A stretch of 64,000 nt of DNA from DASTFP01 sp963816855 (GTDB taxonomy: Bacteria; Verrucomicrobiota; Verrucomicrobiia; Chthoniobacterales; Terrimicrobiaceae). Both the position numbers and the translations under genes were made by a program. This document shows positions 45,528 to 54,261 of this stretch, piece by piece; the first letter of the stretch is position 1; the number at the start of each line of letters is the position of its first letter. The notes beneath the pieces are model-generated. The model ran no database searches, was not told the DNA's origin, and saw nothing but the letters and a program-made list of their open reading frames with translations. The stretch covers positions 1 through 64,000 of the forward strand of contig CAWFMA010000019.1 in NCBI GenBank assembly GCA_963816855.1, given 5' to 3'.

Positions 45528-46319
45528 ATGGGCGCACCTGGTCGAGAGGACCAGCCACGGGACGATCTCGTCAATTTCCTCCGGCGCGCCCGGAGGCTCC
45601 TGGTGTTCACCGGCGCCGGCATTTCCACCGACAGCGGCATCCCCGATTTCCGGGGACCCCAAGGCGTCTGGCAAAAGAGACAGCCGGTCTATTTCGATGA
45701 GTTCCTCGCGTCCGAGGAGGCGCGAATCGAGCATTGGGATTACAAGCTGGAATCATGGGCGACCATGCGTGATGCGCAGCCGAACGCGGTGCACGCGGCG
45801 ATCACCCGCCTGCATCGGGCTGGAATCGTGCGGACGGTCGTGACACAGAACATCGACGGGTTGCACCAATTAGCCGGCCTGCCGGATGAACGCGTGATCG
45901 AGTTGCACGGCACCAACCGGTGGATCGAATGTCTGGCTTGCAAGAGGCGTTTTGATCCGAATCCGCTGTTCGAAGAGTTTGCCCGAACCCAAAAGCCGCC
46001 CCGGTGCGCGCACTGTGGTGGCTTGCTGAAATCGGCGACCATCAGCTTCGGGCAAAGCCTTGATCCCCAAACGCTCGAAGCCGCGGGACAGGCGGCGAAC
46101 GAATGCGACGCGGTCATCGCCCTCGGCTCGACGCTGTCGGTCTATCCCGCCGCCGAGTTTCCTCTGATCGCCGCCAGGAGGGGCGTCCCCTATGCGATCG
46201 TCAATCGCGGTCCGACCGAACACGACCGCCTGCCGGAGGTCAGCATTCGCCGGGAGGGAGATGTTGGTGTGATCTTTCCAGTCGCCGTCGAAAGCTCGTT
46301 GGGCGGCGGAGCTCCCTAA
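45528..46319 (+). CDS. Sir2-family NAD-dependent protein deacylase
   Basis: The 263-residue sirtuin has the NAD motif FTGAGISTDSGIPDFRGPQG (residues 27-46), TQNIDGLHQLAG, the catalytic His127 in ELHGTN, and a zinc site of Cys135, Cys138, Cys160 and Cys163. The GST/NRGPTEHD region lies near the C-terminus. Sirtuins remove acetyl, longer acyl or lipoyl groups from lysines. It follows pdhC in the same direction and is 2 bp before the nuclease-like gene. Bacterial and mitochondrial sirtuins are known to act on the E2 lipoyl-lysine, so the location is suggestive (inference). Confidence 0.92.
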   Translation: MGAPGREDQPRDDLVNFLRRARRLLVFTGAGISTDSGIPDFRGPQGVWQKRQPVYFDEFLASEEARIEHWDYKLESWATMRDAQPNAVHAAITRLHRAGIVRTVVTQNIDGLHQLAGLPDERVIELHGTNRWIECLACKRRFDPNPLFEEFARTQKPPRCAHCGGLLKSATISFGQSLDPQTLEAAGQAANECDAVIALGSTLSVYPAAEFPLIAARRGVPYAIVNRGPTEHDRLPEVSIRREGDVGVIFPVAVESSLGGGAP

Positions 46320-46321
46320 CG

Positions 46322-47248
46322 ATGGTCAGGTTTTGTTTTCTCGCGGGGATTGCGGTTTTCGTGCTCTCGTCCGGCCTGCTGGCGGCGCGCGACTGGGTGA
46401 AGTGGGATCATTGCGAGTATTTCGAAGGCCCGCACAGCGACGGGGATAGCATCGAAATTCTTCGGGGAGGCAAACGCCACGTTTTCCGATTATACTTCGT
46501 CGATTGCGTGGAAAAGAATCCGGCCTCCGCGGCGCGGCGGGCCGAGCAGGGGCTCTATTTTGGCTTGAAGCCTTCCGGGGATTCGGCTTTGCGAGCCGCG
46601 TATCTGGCGAGAAATTTTACTAGGAAGCAATTGCGCGAGCCCTTTACGGTCTACACCCGTTGGCAGCCTGTCGATCCGGAAGGGGATAACCCCGCCGTGC
46701 GTGGATTCGTGGAGACCGCCAGCGGAGAGGATCTCGCCAAGCTTCTTGTGGAACAAGGGCTTGCGATCATCCGGCACGGCCAGTCGGCGGTATCGGATCA
46801 TCCCGACGGCCGCACGAGCGAGGAGGTTTCTTCCGATCTCAGGCGGTCGGAAGCGGAAGCACGGGCGCTCAAACGCGGCGCGTGGGGCCTAGCGGCAAAG
46901 AATGAAAGCGGTCGTTCGGAAGATGTTCTTTCGGCCACGGAAACCGAAGCCCTCGTCTCGCGCGCGGGTACTAGGGCCAGTGTCCGCGGCCGGGTGGCGC
47001 GTGTTGTCAGCATTGGCCATGGGAGAATGACTTTTATTGATTTCACCGCCAGGAGCGGGGAAGGGTTCACGGGGATCGTCCGCGCGAGCGCCTTTCCGGA
47101 TTTCGTGAAACGATTTCCCGGCGGGTTGAAGAATGGCCTCGAAGGCCGGGACGTGTTGCTGGAAGGCCTGATCACGCTTTATCGGGGGGTTCCGCAGATC
47201 GTGCTGGAATCGCCCTCACAGCTGCGTGTCGAGCGAACGGTGGATTGA
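46322..47248 (+). CDS. Secreted thermonuclease-like (SNase fold) protein
   Basis: The 308-residue protein has a signal peptide (FCFLAGIAVFVLSSGLLAA). An SNase/OB-fold region follows: DGDSIEILRGGKRHVFRLYFVDCVEKN resembles the DGDT...VDCPE core, and GFVETASGEDLAKLLVEQGLAII resembles its C-terminal GR...L. The catalytic Arg/Glu pair of true nucleases is not obvious, so activity is doubtful. The last 100 residues (ASVRGRVARVVSIGHGRMTFIDFTAR) form a second OB-like strand set. It is the last gene of the pdh-sir2 transcript. Confidence 0.65.
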   Translation: MVRFCFLAGIAVFVLSSGLLAARDWVKWDHCEYFEGPHSDGDSIEILRGGKRHVFRLYFVDCVEKNPASAARRAEQGLYFGLKPSGDSALRAAYLARNFTRKQLREPFTVYTRWQPVDPEGDNPAVRGFVETASGEDLAKLLVEQGLAIIRHGQSAVSDHPDGRTSEEVSSDLRRSEAEARALKRGAWGLAAKNESGRSEDVLSATETEALVSRAGTRASVRGRVARVVSIGHGRMTFIDFTARSGEGFTGIVRASAFPDFVKRFPGGLKNGLEGRDVLLEGLITLYRGVPQIVLESPSQLRVERTVD

Positions 47249-47345
47249 AAGTTCCCTTGAGGCCAGGGCCGGTCTCGAGCCCAATGCAGATTTTGTTGCG
47301 GTATTTCTTCTGTGCCTTGCCGGCGTTCGCATAGGATGGCGGCCG

Positions 47346-48497
47346 TTGAAGCGACCACCCAAGCTTGTTCTCGGAGTTGTCCTTGCCCGCTGGCCTCATG
47401 CTTCCGCGGGCAATGTTTGTTCCGTCATGCATTGGGCTCTTGGGTTTCGCGAATTGGGCTGGGAGGTCTGGCTCGCGGAGCACGTCAGCAGCGAGGAGCT
47501 GACCGCGCCCGCATCGCCCGACCGGAAGAGCCCGCAAGAGGAATTCTGGAAGGCGACGGTGGAGGAATTTGGGTTTCGCTCGCGCGAATGCCTGATGGTG
47601 GACGGTGAGTCTCCTGAGCTCGAGGCCTTCCGCGAATTTGCCGCGAGCGCCGACTTGTTTATCAATTACGCGGGCCACTTCAGGCGCCTGGATTTATTCG
47701 GCGCGCATACGGTAAAGGCTTACCTCGACGTCGACCCCGCTTTCACCCAGCTCTGGGTCGAAGTCTTCAAAACTGACATGAACCTGGAGGGGCACGATGT
47801 TTTTGTGACCGTTGGCGCGACCCTAAACCGCCCAGAAGCCCTTCTCCCAACGCTTCAACGCAAGTGGATCCCCGTTTTTCCTCCGGTGGTCGGAGATTGT
47901 TGGCGGAAAAGGTTGGGTCAGCTTCGCGTTGCGCCGGAAGCGCCATGGACGACGATCGGACACTGGTACGGCTACCCGGAGCTCGAGTGGCAAGGACGCC
48001 GATATGGAGGCAAGCGGGAGAGCCTCGCCAAAATGAGATCTCTTCCGCAGCTTTTGTCCCGGCCGTGCGCCATAGCCACGGATATGGAAGCTGATTGGGA
48101 TGATTATCAACCCTTCGCCAGTGCGGGCTGGCGTTTTTTTCCCGCTTCCGCCGTTTGCAAGGATGTGCCCTCCTACCTGCGCTTCATCGCGGAGAGCAGG
48201 GGCGAAATCGGCATCGCCAAGGAGGGTTATGTCGTTTCGCGAGGGGGCTGGATGAGTGACCGCAGCGTTGTCTACCTAGCGCTTGGCCGCCCAGTCGTGC
48301 TGCAGGACACCGGATGGACCGGTGCCCTCTCTCCGTCCGAGGGAATGTTGGCGTTCCGTGACATCACGGACTGCGCCGAGGCCGTTCGCGCGATCGAGGA
48401 AGACTACGAAAAGCACTCCCGGGCGGCCCAGGCGCTCGCCAGCACGGTCTTTTCGCCGCTCGGAGTCCTCAAGCCTTTGCTGGAAAAAATTCTTTAA
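47346..48497 (+). CDS. Glycosyltransferase-like protein of unknown substrate
   Basis: From TTG 47346 (with GGATGG upstream) the product is 383 residues. The N-terminal Rossmann-like strand LVLGVVLARWPHASAGNVCSVMHWALGFRELGWEVWLAEHV and the C-terminal GWMSDRSVVYLALGRPVVLQDTGW...LAFRDITDCAEAVRAI are typical of GT-B glycosyltransferases. The C-terminal half is where a nucleotide sugar would bind. No closer family is assigned. The start is uncertain because the longer frame overlaps the nuclease-like gene. Confidence 0.6.
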   Translation: MKRPPKLVLGVVLARWPHASAGNVCSVMHWALGFRELGWEVWLAEHVSSEELTAPASPDRKSPQEEFWKATVEEFGFRSRECLMVDGESPELEAFREFAASADLFINYAGHFRRLDLFGAHTVKAYLDVDPAFTQLWVEVFKTDMNLEGHDVFVTVGATLNRPEALLPTLQRKWIPVFPPVVGDCWRKRLGQLRVAPEAPWTTIGHWYGYPELEWQGRRYGGKRESLAKMRSLPQLLSRPCAIATDMEADWDDYQPFASAGWRFFPASAVCKDVPSYLRFIAESRGEIGIAKEGYVVSRGGWMSDRSVVYLALGRPVVLQDTGWTGALSPSEGMLAFRDITDCAEAVRAIEEDYEKHSRAAQALASTVFSPLGVLKPLLEKIL

Positions 48498-48649
48498 GCA
48501 GCGGGGTAAAAGTTCTAGTGTCCACTGGACCCCTCGAGGTGATCGCACCTTATTGAAGTCAGCCGCCATATGAAGGCACATCCAATTCCCTTTCGGGACC
48601 CCCCGGCTGGCATGGCCCACGTGGCGACGTGAGCGTTTGACGGAATCGC

Positions 48650-49474
48650 ATGGCCTTTCCAATTTCCAGAGGAGGCGGGTCCGGAGGCTGCGGCGCGAGG
48701 CTGCTTATCGGCGTTCTCTTGGCCCTCGGCGCGCTGGCGACCTATTTCTTCAGCACCGAGCGCTACGAAAATCCTGTCACTGGTCGCGTTCAACGGGTGG
48801 CGTTAAGTCCGAAGGAGGAGATAGCCCTGGGTCTTAATTCCGCCCCCGAAATGGCCCGGCAGCACGGGGGCCTCTACCCCGACGAGAGGGCTCAGAGCCT
48901 GATCACCGGCATTGGCGAACGACTCGTTTCCGCCAACCCCGAAGTCAATCAGAGCCCGTACTACTTTCAGTTTCACCTGCTGGCTGACCCCGAGACGGTC
49001 AATGCCTTTGCTCTACCGGGCGGCCAGGTGTTTATGACCGTCGGGTTGCTGAAACTGCTGAAAAGCGAAGATGAGGTCGCCGGTGTTCTTGGTCATGAGG
49101 TGGGTCACGTGGTCGGCCGTCATTCGAACGAGCAGATGGCCAAGGCCCAGCTTAGCCAGGGACTGGTAAATGCCGTGGTCATGGCAGGCGGCAGCGATTA
49201 CGGGATGACGGCCGGGCAAATCGCGCAATTTGTCAGCCAACTGAAGAACACCGCCTACAGCCGCGATGACGAGTTGGAGTCCGACAAGCTTGGCGTCCGC
49301 TTCATGAAACGGGCGGGCTACGATCCCAACGCCTTGATTCGTGTGATGGAGGTTCTCAAGAAAGCGGCCGGGGGGCGTGTGCCTCCGGAATTTCTCAGCA
49401 CGCACCCCGATCCCGACAATCGCGTCGAGCGCATCAAAGAGGCCATCCGGCAAACGGAAAATACCACGCGCTGA
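48650..49474 (+). CDS. M48-family membrane-anchored zinc metalloprotease
   Basis: The 274-residue protein has an N-terminal membrane anchor (LLIGVLLALGALATYFF), then an M48 peptidase domain with the zinc motif HEVGH (residues about 148-152) and the downstream ligand in SRDDELESDKLGVRFMKRAGYDP. It resembles BepA/LoiP-type proteases that check outer-membrane protein assembly, but without TPR repeats. The catalytic domain should face the periplasm. It converges with phoU. Confidence 0.88.
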   Translation: MAFPISRGGGSGGCGARLLIGVLLALGALATYFFSTERYENPVTGRVQRVALSPKEEIALGLNSAPEMARQHGGLYPDERAQSLITGIGERLVSANPEVNQSPYYFQFHLLADPETVNAFALPGGQVFMTVGLLKLLKSEDEVAGVLGHEVGHVVGRHSNEQMAKAQLSQGLVNAVVMAGGSDYGMTAGQIAQFVSQLKNTAYSRDDELESDKLGVRFMKRAGYDPNALIRVMEVLKKAAGGRVPPEFLSTHPDPDNRVERIKEAIRQTENTTR

Positions 49475-49521
49475 AAGACCGAAGTCCGCGGCGGATCTCT
49501 CTCTTTCTCTTTATGGCGCGA

Positions 49522-49540
49522 ATCTCCCATGGCAGGAGAT
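49522..49540. terminator. Possible bidirectional hairpin between convergent genes
   Basis: The 6-bp arms ATCTCC and GGAGAT flank a 7-base loop in the 89-bp gap between the convergent M48 and phoU genes. There is no clear T-run on either side. It is offered only because of its position. Confidence 0.25.
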
Positions 49541-49563
49541 CCCGCAGGACAAATGCGCCCTTG

Positions 49564-50265
49564 TTACCCGTTTACGTGATGAATGTGGCGGGTTTCCTCG
49601 GCGCAAATGGCGTAGACGGTGTCCTCACCGATATTTGTCGCCTGATCGCCGATCCTCTCCAGGAAACGCGAAATGAAGATCAAATCCATGAAGGTGGGAA
49701 TATGATCGACCTGATGGGTCATCAATTCCGTCATCTTGTCGGCGAACGTCCGGTTCATCTGATCAAGCTGGCGGTCCCGCTCCTTGAGAGCTCTGGCCAA
49801 CTCGACATTCCAATCAGCGAAGGAGCGCACGGCGTCCTTCACCATCGTCTCCGCGTAGTGAAAGATTGGCTGAAGATCCAAGGTTTCCTCCACCGCGGGC
49901 CGGGCAATCAGTTTGCGACCCCGTCTCGCGATGTTGACCGCCTGATCGGCGATGCGTTCGAGGTTTACGCTCAATTTCATCGTGGAGATCACGTTTCTCA
50001 TGTCGGAGGCGAGCGGGTGGAACCTCATCATGATGTTGACGCCTTCCCGATCCACTTGAACTTCGAGCGTGTCGACTTCCTCGTCGTCCGCGATGACGGT
50101 GTTGCACCAATCTTCGTCGCGATCGAAGAGTCCCTTTCTGGTGTTCTCCAGGTTTCGTTCGGTCAGGCTGGCCATCATGAGAGCATCGTTGCGCAGGGAG
50201 CGCAACGCTTCCTCGAAGTTGCTGAGAATGTGAGGATTCGGCATGGTCAGGGTGTTTGTAGCCAT
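49564..50265 (-). CDS. phoU: Phosphate-signalling accessory protein PhoU
   Basis: The 233-residue protein is two PhoU helical bundles, each with the metal-binding signature: MKLSVNLERIADQAVNIARRG near residue 95 and DLIFISRFLERIGDQATNIGED near residue 200. PhoU links the Pst transporter to the PhoR histidine kinase and keeps the Pho response off when phosphate is plentiful. ATG 50265 is chosen because a longer frame overlaps pstB. It is the last gene of the pst operon. phoBR is not in the window. Confidence 0.95.
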   Translation of the reverse strand: MATNTLTMPNPHILSNFEEALRSLRNDALMMASLTERNLENTRKGLFDRDEDWCNTVIADDEEVDTLEVQVDREGVNIMMRFHPLASDMRNVISTMKLSVNLERIADQAVNIARRGRKLIARPAVEETLDLQPIFHYAETMVKDAVRSFADWNVELARALKERDRQLDQMNRTFADKMTELMTHQVDHIPTFMDLIFISRFLERIGDQATNIGEDTVYAICAEETRHIHHVNG

Positions 50266-50281
50266 CTTTTTGCGGCGAAGA

Positions 50282-51124
50282 TCAACCGAATCGTCCGGTG
50301 ATGTAGTCTTCGGTTTGTCTCTCGCCCGGATTGGTAAAGATCTTCTGGGTGTCGTCGTATTCGATGAGTTTGCCCAGATAGAAGAAGGCCGTTCTGTCCG
50401 AGCAGCGTGTGGCCTGCTGCATGTTGTGGGTGACGATGACAATGGTGAACTGGTGCTTCAACTCATGGATGAGATCTTCGACCTTCGCGGTGGCGATCGG
50501 GTCGAGCGCCGAACACGGCTCGTCCATGAGGAGAATCTCGGGCCGATTGGCGATGGCGCGCGCAATGCAAATGCGTTGCATCTGACCGCCGGAAAGTCCG
50601 AGCGCGCTCTCTTGCAACCGATCCTTGACTTCATCCCAAAGGGCAGCTCCACGCAGACTGCGCTCGACGGTCTCGTCCAGCGTCGATTTGGCGCTGACGC
50701 CGGCGATTCTCAGCGAGTAAACCACGTTCTCATAAATCGACTTGGGAAACGGGTTCGACTTTTGAAAAACCATCCCGATGCTGCGGCGCAAGGCAATGAC
50801 CTCCATTTTCTTGTCGTAGATGCTTCGCCCGTTTAGAAGAATGTCTCCCTCGTGCCGGACGCCGTCAATCAACTCGTTCATCCGGTTGAAATTTCGAAGA
50901 AGAGTTGATTTGCCGCATCCCGAAGGGCCAATGAAAGCCGTAACCTGGCGTTGCGGGATGTCCATGTTGACGGCAAACAGCGCCTGCTTCTTGCCGTAGT
51001 AGAAGTTAAAGTCGCAAACCTTCAAAAAGTCTGTGCGGCGCTCTGAAGATGCGGGCGCGCCGGCTGGTCCTGGAGCGGACGCGGTTGGCGGCGGTTGCGG
51101 GTCCATCGTCTTGGTCGTCGGCAT
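50282..51124 (-). CDS. pstB: Phosphate ABC transporter ATP-binding protein
   Basis: The 280-residue ATPase has a proline-rich N-terminal extension of about 25 residues. Walker A is GPSGCGKST, the signature is LGLSGGQMQRICIARAI, and Walker B is ILLMDEPCSALDP. PstB-typical text includes NRMNELIDGVRHEGDILLNG and RSIGMVFQKSNPFPKSIYENV. It hydrolyses ATP for the PstCA channel. The start ATG overlaps the pstA stop. Confidence 0.97.
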   Translation of the reverse strand: MPTTKTMDPQPPPTASAPGPAGAPASSERRTDFLKVCDFNFYYGKKQALFAVNMDIPQRQVTAFIGPSGCGKSTLLRNFNRMNELIDGVRHEGDILLNGRSIYDKKMEVIALRRSIGMVFQKSNPFPKSIYENVVYSLRIAGVSAKSTLDETVERSLRGAALWDEVKDRLQESALGLSGGQMQRICIARAIANRPEILLMDEPCSALDPIATAKVEDLIHELKHQFTIVIVTHNMQQATRCSDRTAFFYLGKLIEYDDTQKIFTNPGERQTEDYITGRFG

Positions 51125-52005
51125 TATCTCCTCCGGAAAACGACCTGCGCGACGATATTGGCGATAGTGACAAGAATCACAAGCACCAACGATGCGGTCC
51201 AGGCCATCTTGATTTGGTGTTCAAACGGTAGGGTCGAAAAATTGTAGATAAGGACGGACAACGAGGCAGTCGGTTCCCGCAGCGACTGGATCCAGAATTG
51301 GCTGAAGAGAGCGGTAAAAATCAGAGGCGCGGTCTCACCCGCGGCACGCGCCACCGCGAGCATGATTCCCGTCATGATCGCCGGCAAGCTGTCCGGAAGC
51401 ACGACCCGCCAGATCGTCTGGAAATTCGTCGCGCCCAGACCGTAGGAAGCTTCGCGGTAGGCCTTGGGCACGCCAAGCAAGGCTTGCTCCGCCGTGAGCA
51501 GAATGGTCGGCAGGATCAGGATCGCGAGCGCGAAGCCGCCGGCCCATGCGGAGAAGCCGCCCGTTGCCAGAACGATCACCGCATACGCGAAGACGCCACA
51601 GATGATTGAAGGGATGCCAGTGAGGAGCTTGGCGACAAATCGCGTGGCGTTGGACAGTGCCGAATAGGGCGCATACTCGTTGATATAGATAGCGGAAAGA
51701 ACGCCAAAAGGAGTTGCGACAACGAGAGCTATCCCCACCATCAGCAGCGTTCCGACCAACGCATTTCCGAAGCCTCCGCCAACCATGCCCGCCGCCGGCG
51801 GAAGCTCGGTGAAAACGCGCCACGTCAACAACGGCAGCCCGTTCTTCAAGACGAGGAGAACAATGGAAAACAGAGGAATGAGCGTCAGCAGTGCCAGCGT
51901 GACGCATGCGCAGCTGAGGATCCTGCTCCAAAGCGAGCGGATCTCCGATCGGGCGGAATCCGCTGTGGAGAAGAAGTCCGTGGATTTTGCGAGGGCGGTG
52001 CTCAT
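51124..52005 (-). CDS. pstA: Phosphate ABC transporter permease PstA
   Basis: The 293-residue protein has six membrane helices and the permease coupling loop AYREASYGLGATNFQTIWRVVLPDSLPAIMTGIMLAVARAAGETAPL. The N-terminus is typical of PstA, with LLTWRVFTELPPAAGMVGGG. It pairs with PstC, 15 bp downstream of that gene. The stop overlaps the pstB start. Confidence 0.96.
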   Translation of the reverse strand: MSTALAKSTDFFSTADSARSEIRSLWSRILSCACVTLALLTLIPLFSIVLLVLKNGLPLLTWRVFTELPPAAGMVGGGFGNALVGTLLMVGIALVVATPFGVLSAIYINEYAPYSALSNATRFVAKLLTGIPSIICGVFAYAVIVLATGGFSAWAGGFALAILILPTILLTAEQALLGVPKAYREASYGLGATNFQTIWRVVLPDSLPAIMTGIMLAVARAAGETAPLIFTALFSQFWIQSLREPTASLSVLIYNFSTLPFEHQIKMAWTASLVLVILVTIANIVAQVVFRRR

Positions 52006-52020
52006 GGGCTTAAACTCTCG

Positions 52021-52989
52021 TTACCGCATGCCGGCAGTTTTCTTTAGTGTATAACGCAGAATCAACTCCCCGATGACGTTGACGAAGAGGGTGAGAACAA
52101 CCAGCAGGAGAGCGGCGTACATCAGGGAACTCACTTGCAGACCTTCTGCTTCGCCAAACTGGTTGGCGAGGAGGCCGGCCAGCGTCCCCGCAGGCGATAG
52201 AAGCGACCATGTCAAACGGGAACTGTTCCCGATGAGCATCGCAATGGCCATGGTTTCGCCCATTGCGCGTCCGAGCGCCAAAATGGTCGCCGCGACGATT
52301 CCTGGTGCCGCCGTGGGAAGAATAACGCCAAAAATAGCCTCCCAGCGTGTTGATCCGAGAGCGTAGGCGCCCTCGCGCAGCGTCCCCGGAACTGCGACCA
52401 GCGCGCTGCGGGAAATCGCGGTAATTGTCGGCAGGATCATCAGCGCGAGCACCAGGCTCGCGGTCAGCATGCTGTTGCCGTAGGCTGGGGGAGCAAAGAG
52501 CGTATTCAGGACCGGAAGGTTTTTGAAAGCGACCACCGCCCATTCTCCGAACGCATGAACAAGGGGAATAACGACGAAAATGCCCCACAGCCCGTATACC
52601 ACGCTCGGAATAGCGGCGAGCATTTCCACCGTGAAACGCACGATCTGCCGCACCGGCAGTGGAAGGAAATCTTCGCTCAAAAAAATTGCGATCGCGAGAC
52701 CCAGGGGGAGCGCAAAGAGCAAAGCGATCAGAGAACTCACCGTTGTTCCGATGAGGAACGGCGCCACGCCATAAACATTCCGGTTTGGAACCCACTTGGA
52801 GTTTGTCAGGAAATCGAGACCAAACTTCTGAATTGAGGGCGTCGCCTGCCGCGCAATTTCGAAAATGATCCACGCCAGAACGGCAACAGTGGCGGCGGCG
52901 GCCACCCAACAGATCAACCGGAACAGATCGGGCCGTTTTTGAAATCCCTTGATCCCGCTCTGATCAATGGCTGGGCTGACTGCTTCCAT
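52021..52989 (-). CDS. pstC: Phosphate ABC transporter permease PstC
   Basis: The 322-residue permease has the PstC-specific text NSKWVPNRNVYGVAPFLIGTTVSSLIALLFALPLGLAIAIFL and the coupling loop LREGAYALGSTRWEAIFGVILPTAAPGIVAATILALGRAMGETMAIAMLIGNS. It forms the membrane channel with PstA. It is 27 bp downstream of pstS. Confidence 0.96.
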   Translation of the reverse strand: MEAVSPAIDQSGIKGFQKRPDLFRLICWVAAAATVAVLAWIIFEIARQATPSIQKFGLDFLTNSKWVPNRNVYGVAPFLIGTTVSSLIALLFALPLGLAIAIFLSEDFLPLPVRQIVRFTVEMLAAIPSVVYGLWGIFVVIPLVHAFGEWAVVAFKNLPVLNTLFAPPAYGNSMLTASLVLALMILPTITAISRSALVAVPGTLREGAYALGSTRWEAIFGVILPTAAPGIVAATILALGRAMGETMAIAMLIGNSSRLTWSLLSPAGTLAGLLANQFGEAEGLQVSSLMYAALLLVVLTLFVNVIGELILRYTLKKTAGMR

Positions 52990-53016
52990 TAGTAGGCTAC
53001 GAAGAAATTCACCGGC

Positions 53017-54024
53017 TCATTCCACCGTCGCCAGGGCGGCCTTGCTCTTTTCGACCACGTTGGCGGGAAGGGGGACGTAACCAAGTTCCTCCGAAAGCTT
53101 CTGGCCATCGGTCAAGCTATAGGTGATAAAATCCCTAAGCGCCTTCATCTTCTCAGGGGCGCTGTATTTCTTGTAAAGCAGCAGCCAAGTGAAGGTCGCG
53201 ATCGGATAGTCGTCTGCCCCCGCGGGGTCTTCCGGCCAGACGCGGAGATTCTCGGGAAAGGTGACGTGAGCGAGAGTCGAGGACCCGCTTGCGGCCGTCG
53301 GTTTGACAAAGTTTCCACTCTTGTTTTGCAGGCTCGCAACCGACAGCCCGTTGTTAACCGCGTAGCCGTACTCGACGTAACCGACGGTTCCTTGTGTTTG
53401 TTTGATCAGCGACGTAACGCCCTCGTTGCCTTTTCCCCCCGCGCCAACCGGCCACGTGACGGACTTGTCGCTGCCGACCTCGTCGGCGAATCCCGAGCTG
53501 ATGGCCGCCAGATGTTTTGTAAACACAAACGTCGTCCCGCTGCCGTCCGAGCGGTAGGCCACGTTGATCGCCGTCTCCGGAAGGGTGACGCCCGGATTAT
53601 CCTTGGCAATCGCCGGGTCGTTCCATTTCGTGATCTTGCCCAAAAAAATGCCGGCATAGGCCTCACGGGACAGCTTGAGGTCGGCCACTCCCGGGAGGTT
53701 GTAGGCGATCACGATGCTGCCGGCCGTGGCGGGAACCATAACTACGCCTTGTTTGACCTTGGAGATCTCTTCGTCGCTCATGGCGGCGTCGCTGGCGCCA
53801 AAATCCACCGTGCCCTGGACAAATTGCTTCACGCCGGCGCCGGAACCCACCGATTGGTAGTTCACCTGCACCTCGGGATGCGATTTGTTGTATTCGACGG
53901 CCCAGCGCTGGTAGAGCGGCGCCGGAAAGGTGGCACCCGCACCGGAAAGTTGCTGCGCTGTCGAGAAAGTCGCCAGAGTGCCCGAAACGAGCGAGGCGAT
54001 GACAATGGGAAAGGTCAGTTTCAT
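53017..54024 (-). CDS. pstS: Periplasmic phosphate-binding protein PstS
   Basis: The 335-residue protein has a signal peptide (FPIVIASLVSGTLATFSTA). The phosphate-binding loops are in order: LSGAGATFPAPLYQRW, YQSVGSGAGVKQF, DFGASDAAMSD, and YRSDGSGTTFVFTKHL. It captures phosphate for PstCAB. ATG 54024 is preferred over the GTG-like start 21 bp earlier because it gives the standard signal peptide. A Pho box lies about 48 bp upstream. Confidence 0.97.
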   Translation of the reverse strand: MKLTFPIVIASLVSGTLATFSTAQQLSGAGATFPAPLYQRWAVEYNKSHPEVQVNYQSVGSGAGVKQFVQGTVDFGASDAAMSDEEISKVKQGVVMVPATAGSIVIAYNLPGVADLKLSREAYAGIFLGKITKWNDPAIAKDNPGVTLPETAINVAYRSDGSGTTFVFTKHLAAISSGFADEVGSDKSVTWPVGAGGKGNEGVTSLIKQTQGTVGYVEYGYAVNNGLSVASLQNKSGNFVKPTAASGSSTLAHVTFPENLRVWPEDPAGADDYPIATFTWLLLYKKYSAPEKMKALRDFITYSLTDGQKLSEELGYVPLPANVVEKSKAALATVE

Positions 54025-54071
54025 GGTCTGGTCTTCGCGGATCAATCAACCGGGTAATTGTGAAAACGCCA

Positions 54072-54100
54072 AAGACAGGATTGTGACAATTTTGTCACAG
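54072..54100 (-). promoter_or_regulatory. Pho box upstream of pstS (three direct repeats)
   Basis: On the minus strand three 7-mers recur every 11 bp: CTGTGAC, TTGTCAC and CTGTCTT, separated by the A/T-rich spacers AAAA and AATC. This matches the PhoB-binding arrangement (CTGTCAT-like 7-mers with 4-base spacers) and sits about 48 bp before the pstS start. It predicts induction of pstSCAB-phoU under phosphate starvation by a PhoB homologue. Confidence 0.8.
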
Positions 54101-54261
54101 CTTTGGAAGCCCGGACCAGCGACGACACGAAAATGCCGGACCACCAGCGGGATCCCGGACGGCCCTCACGCTGTCGTGAAGGGTAACGGATCTTTTCAGA
54201 AGATAGGCATTGTGAAACGAAAGATTTGGATTTCGAATGATCTCTCTCCTAGGAAGCGCTG

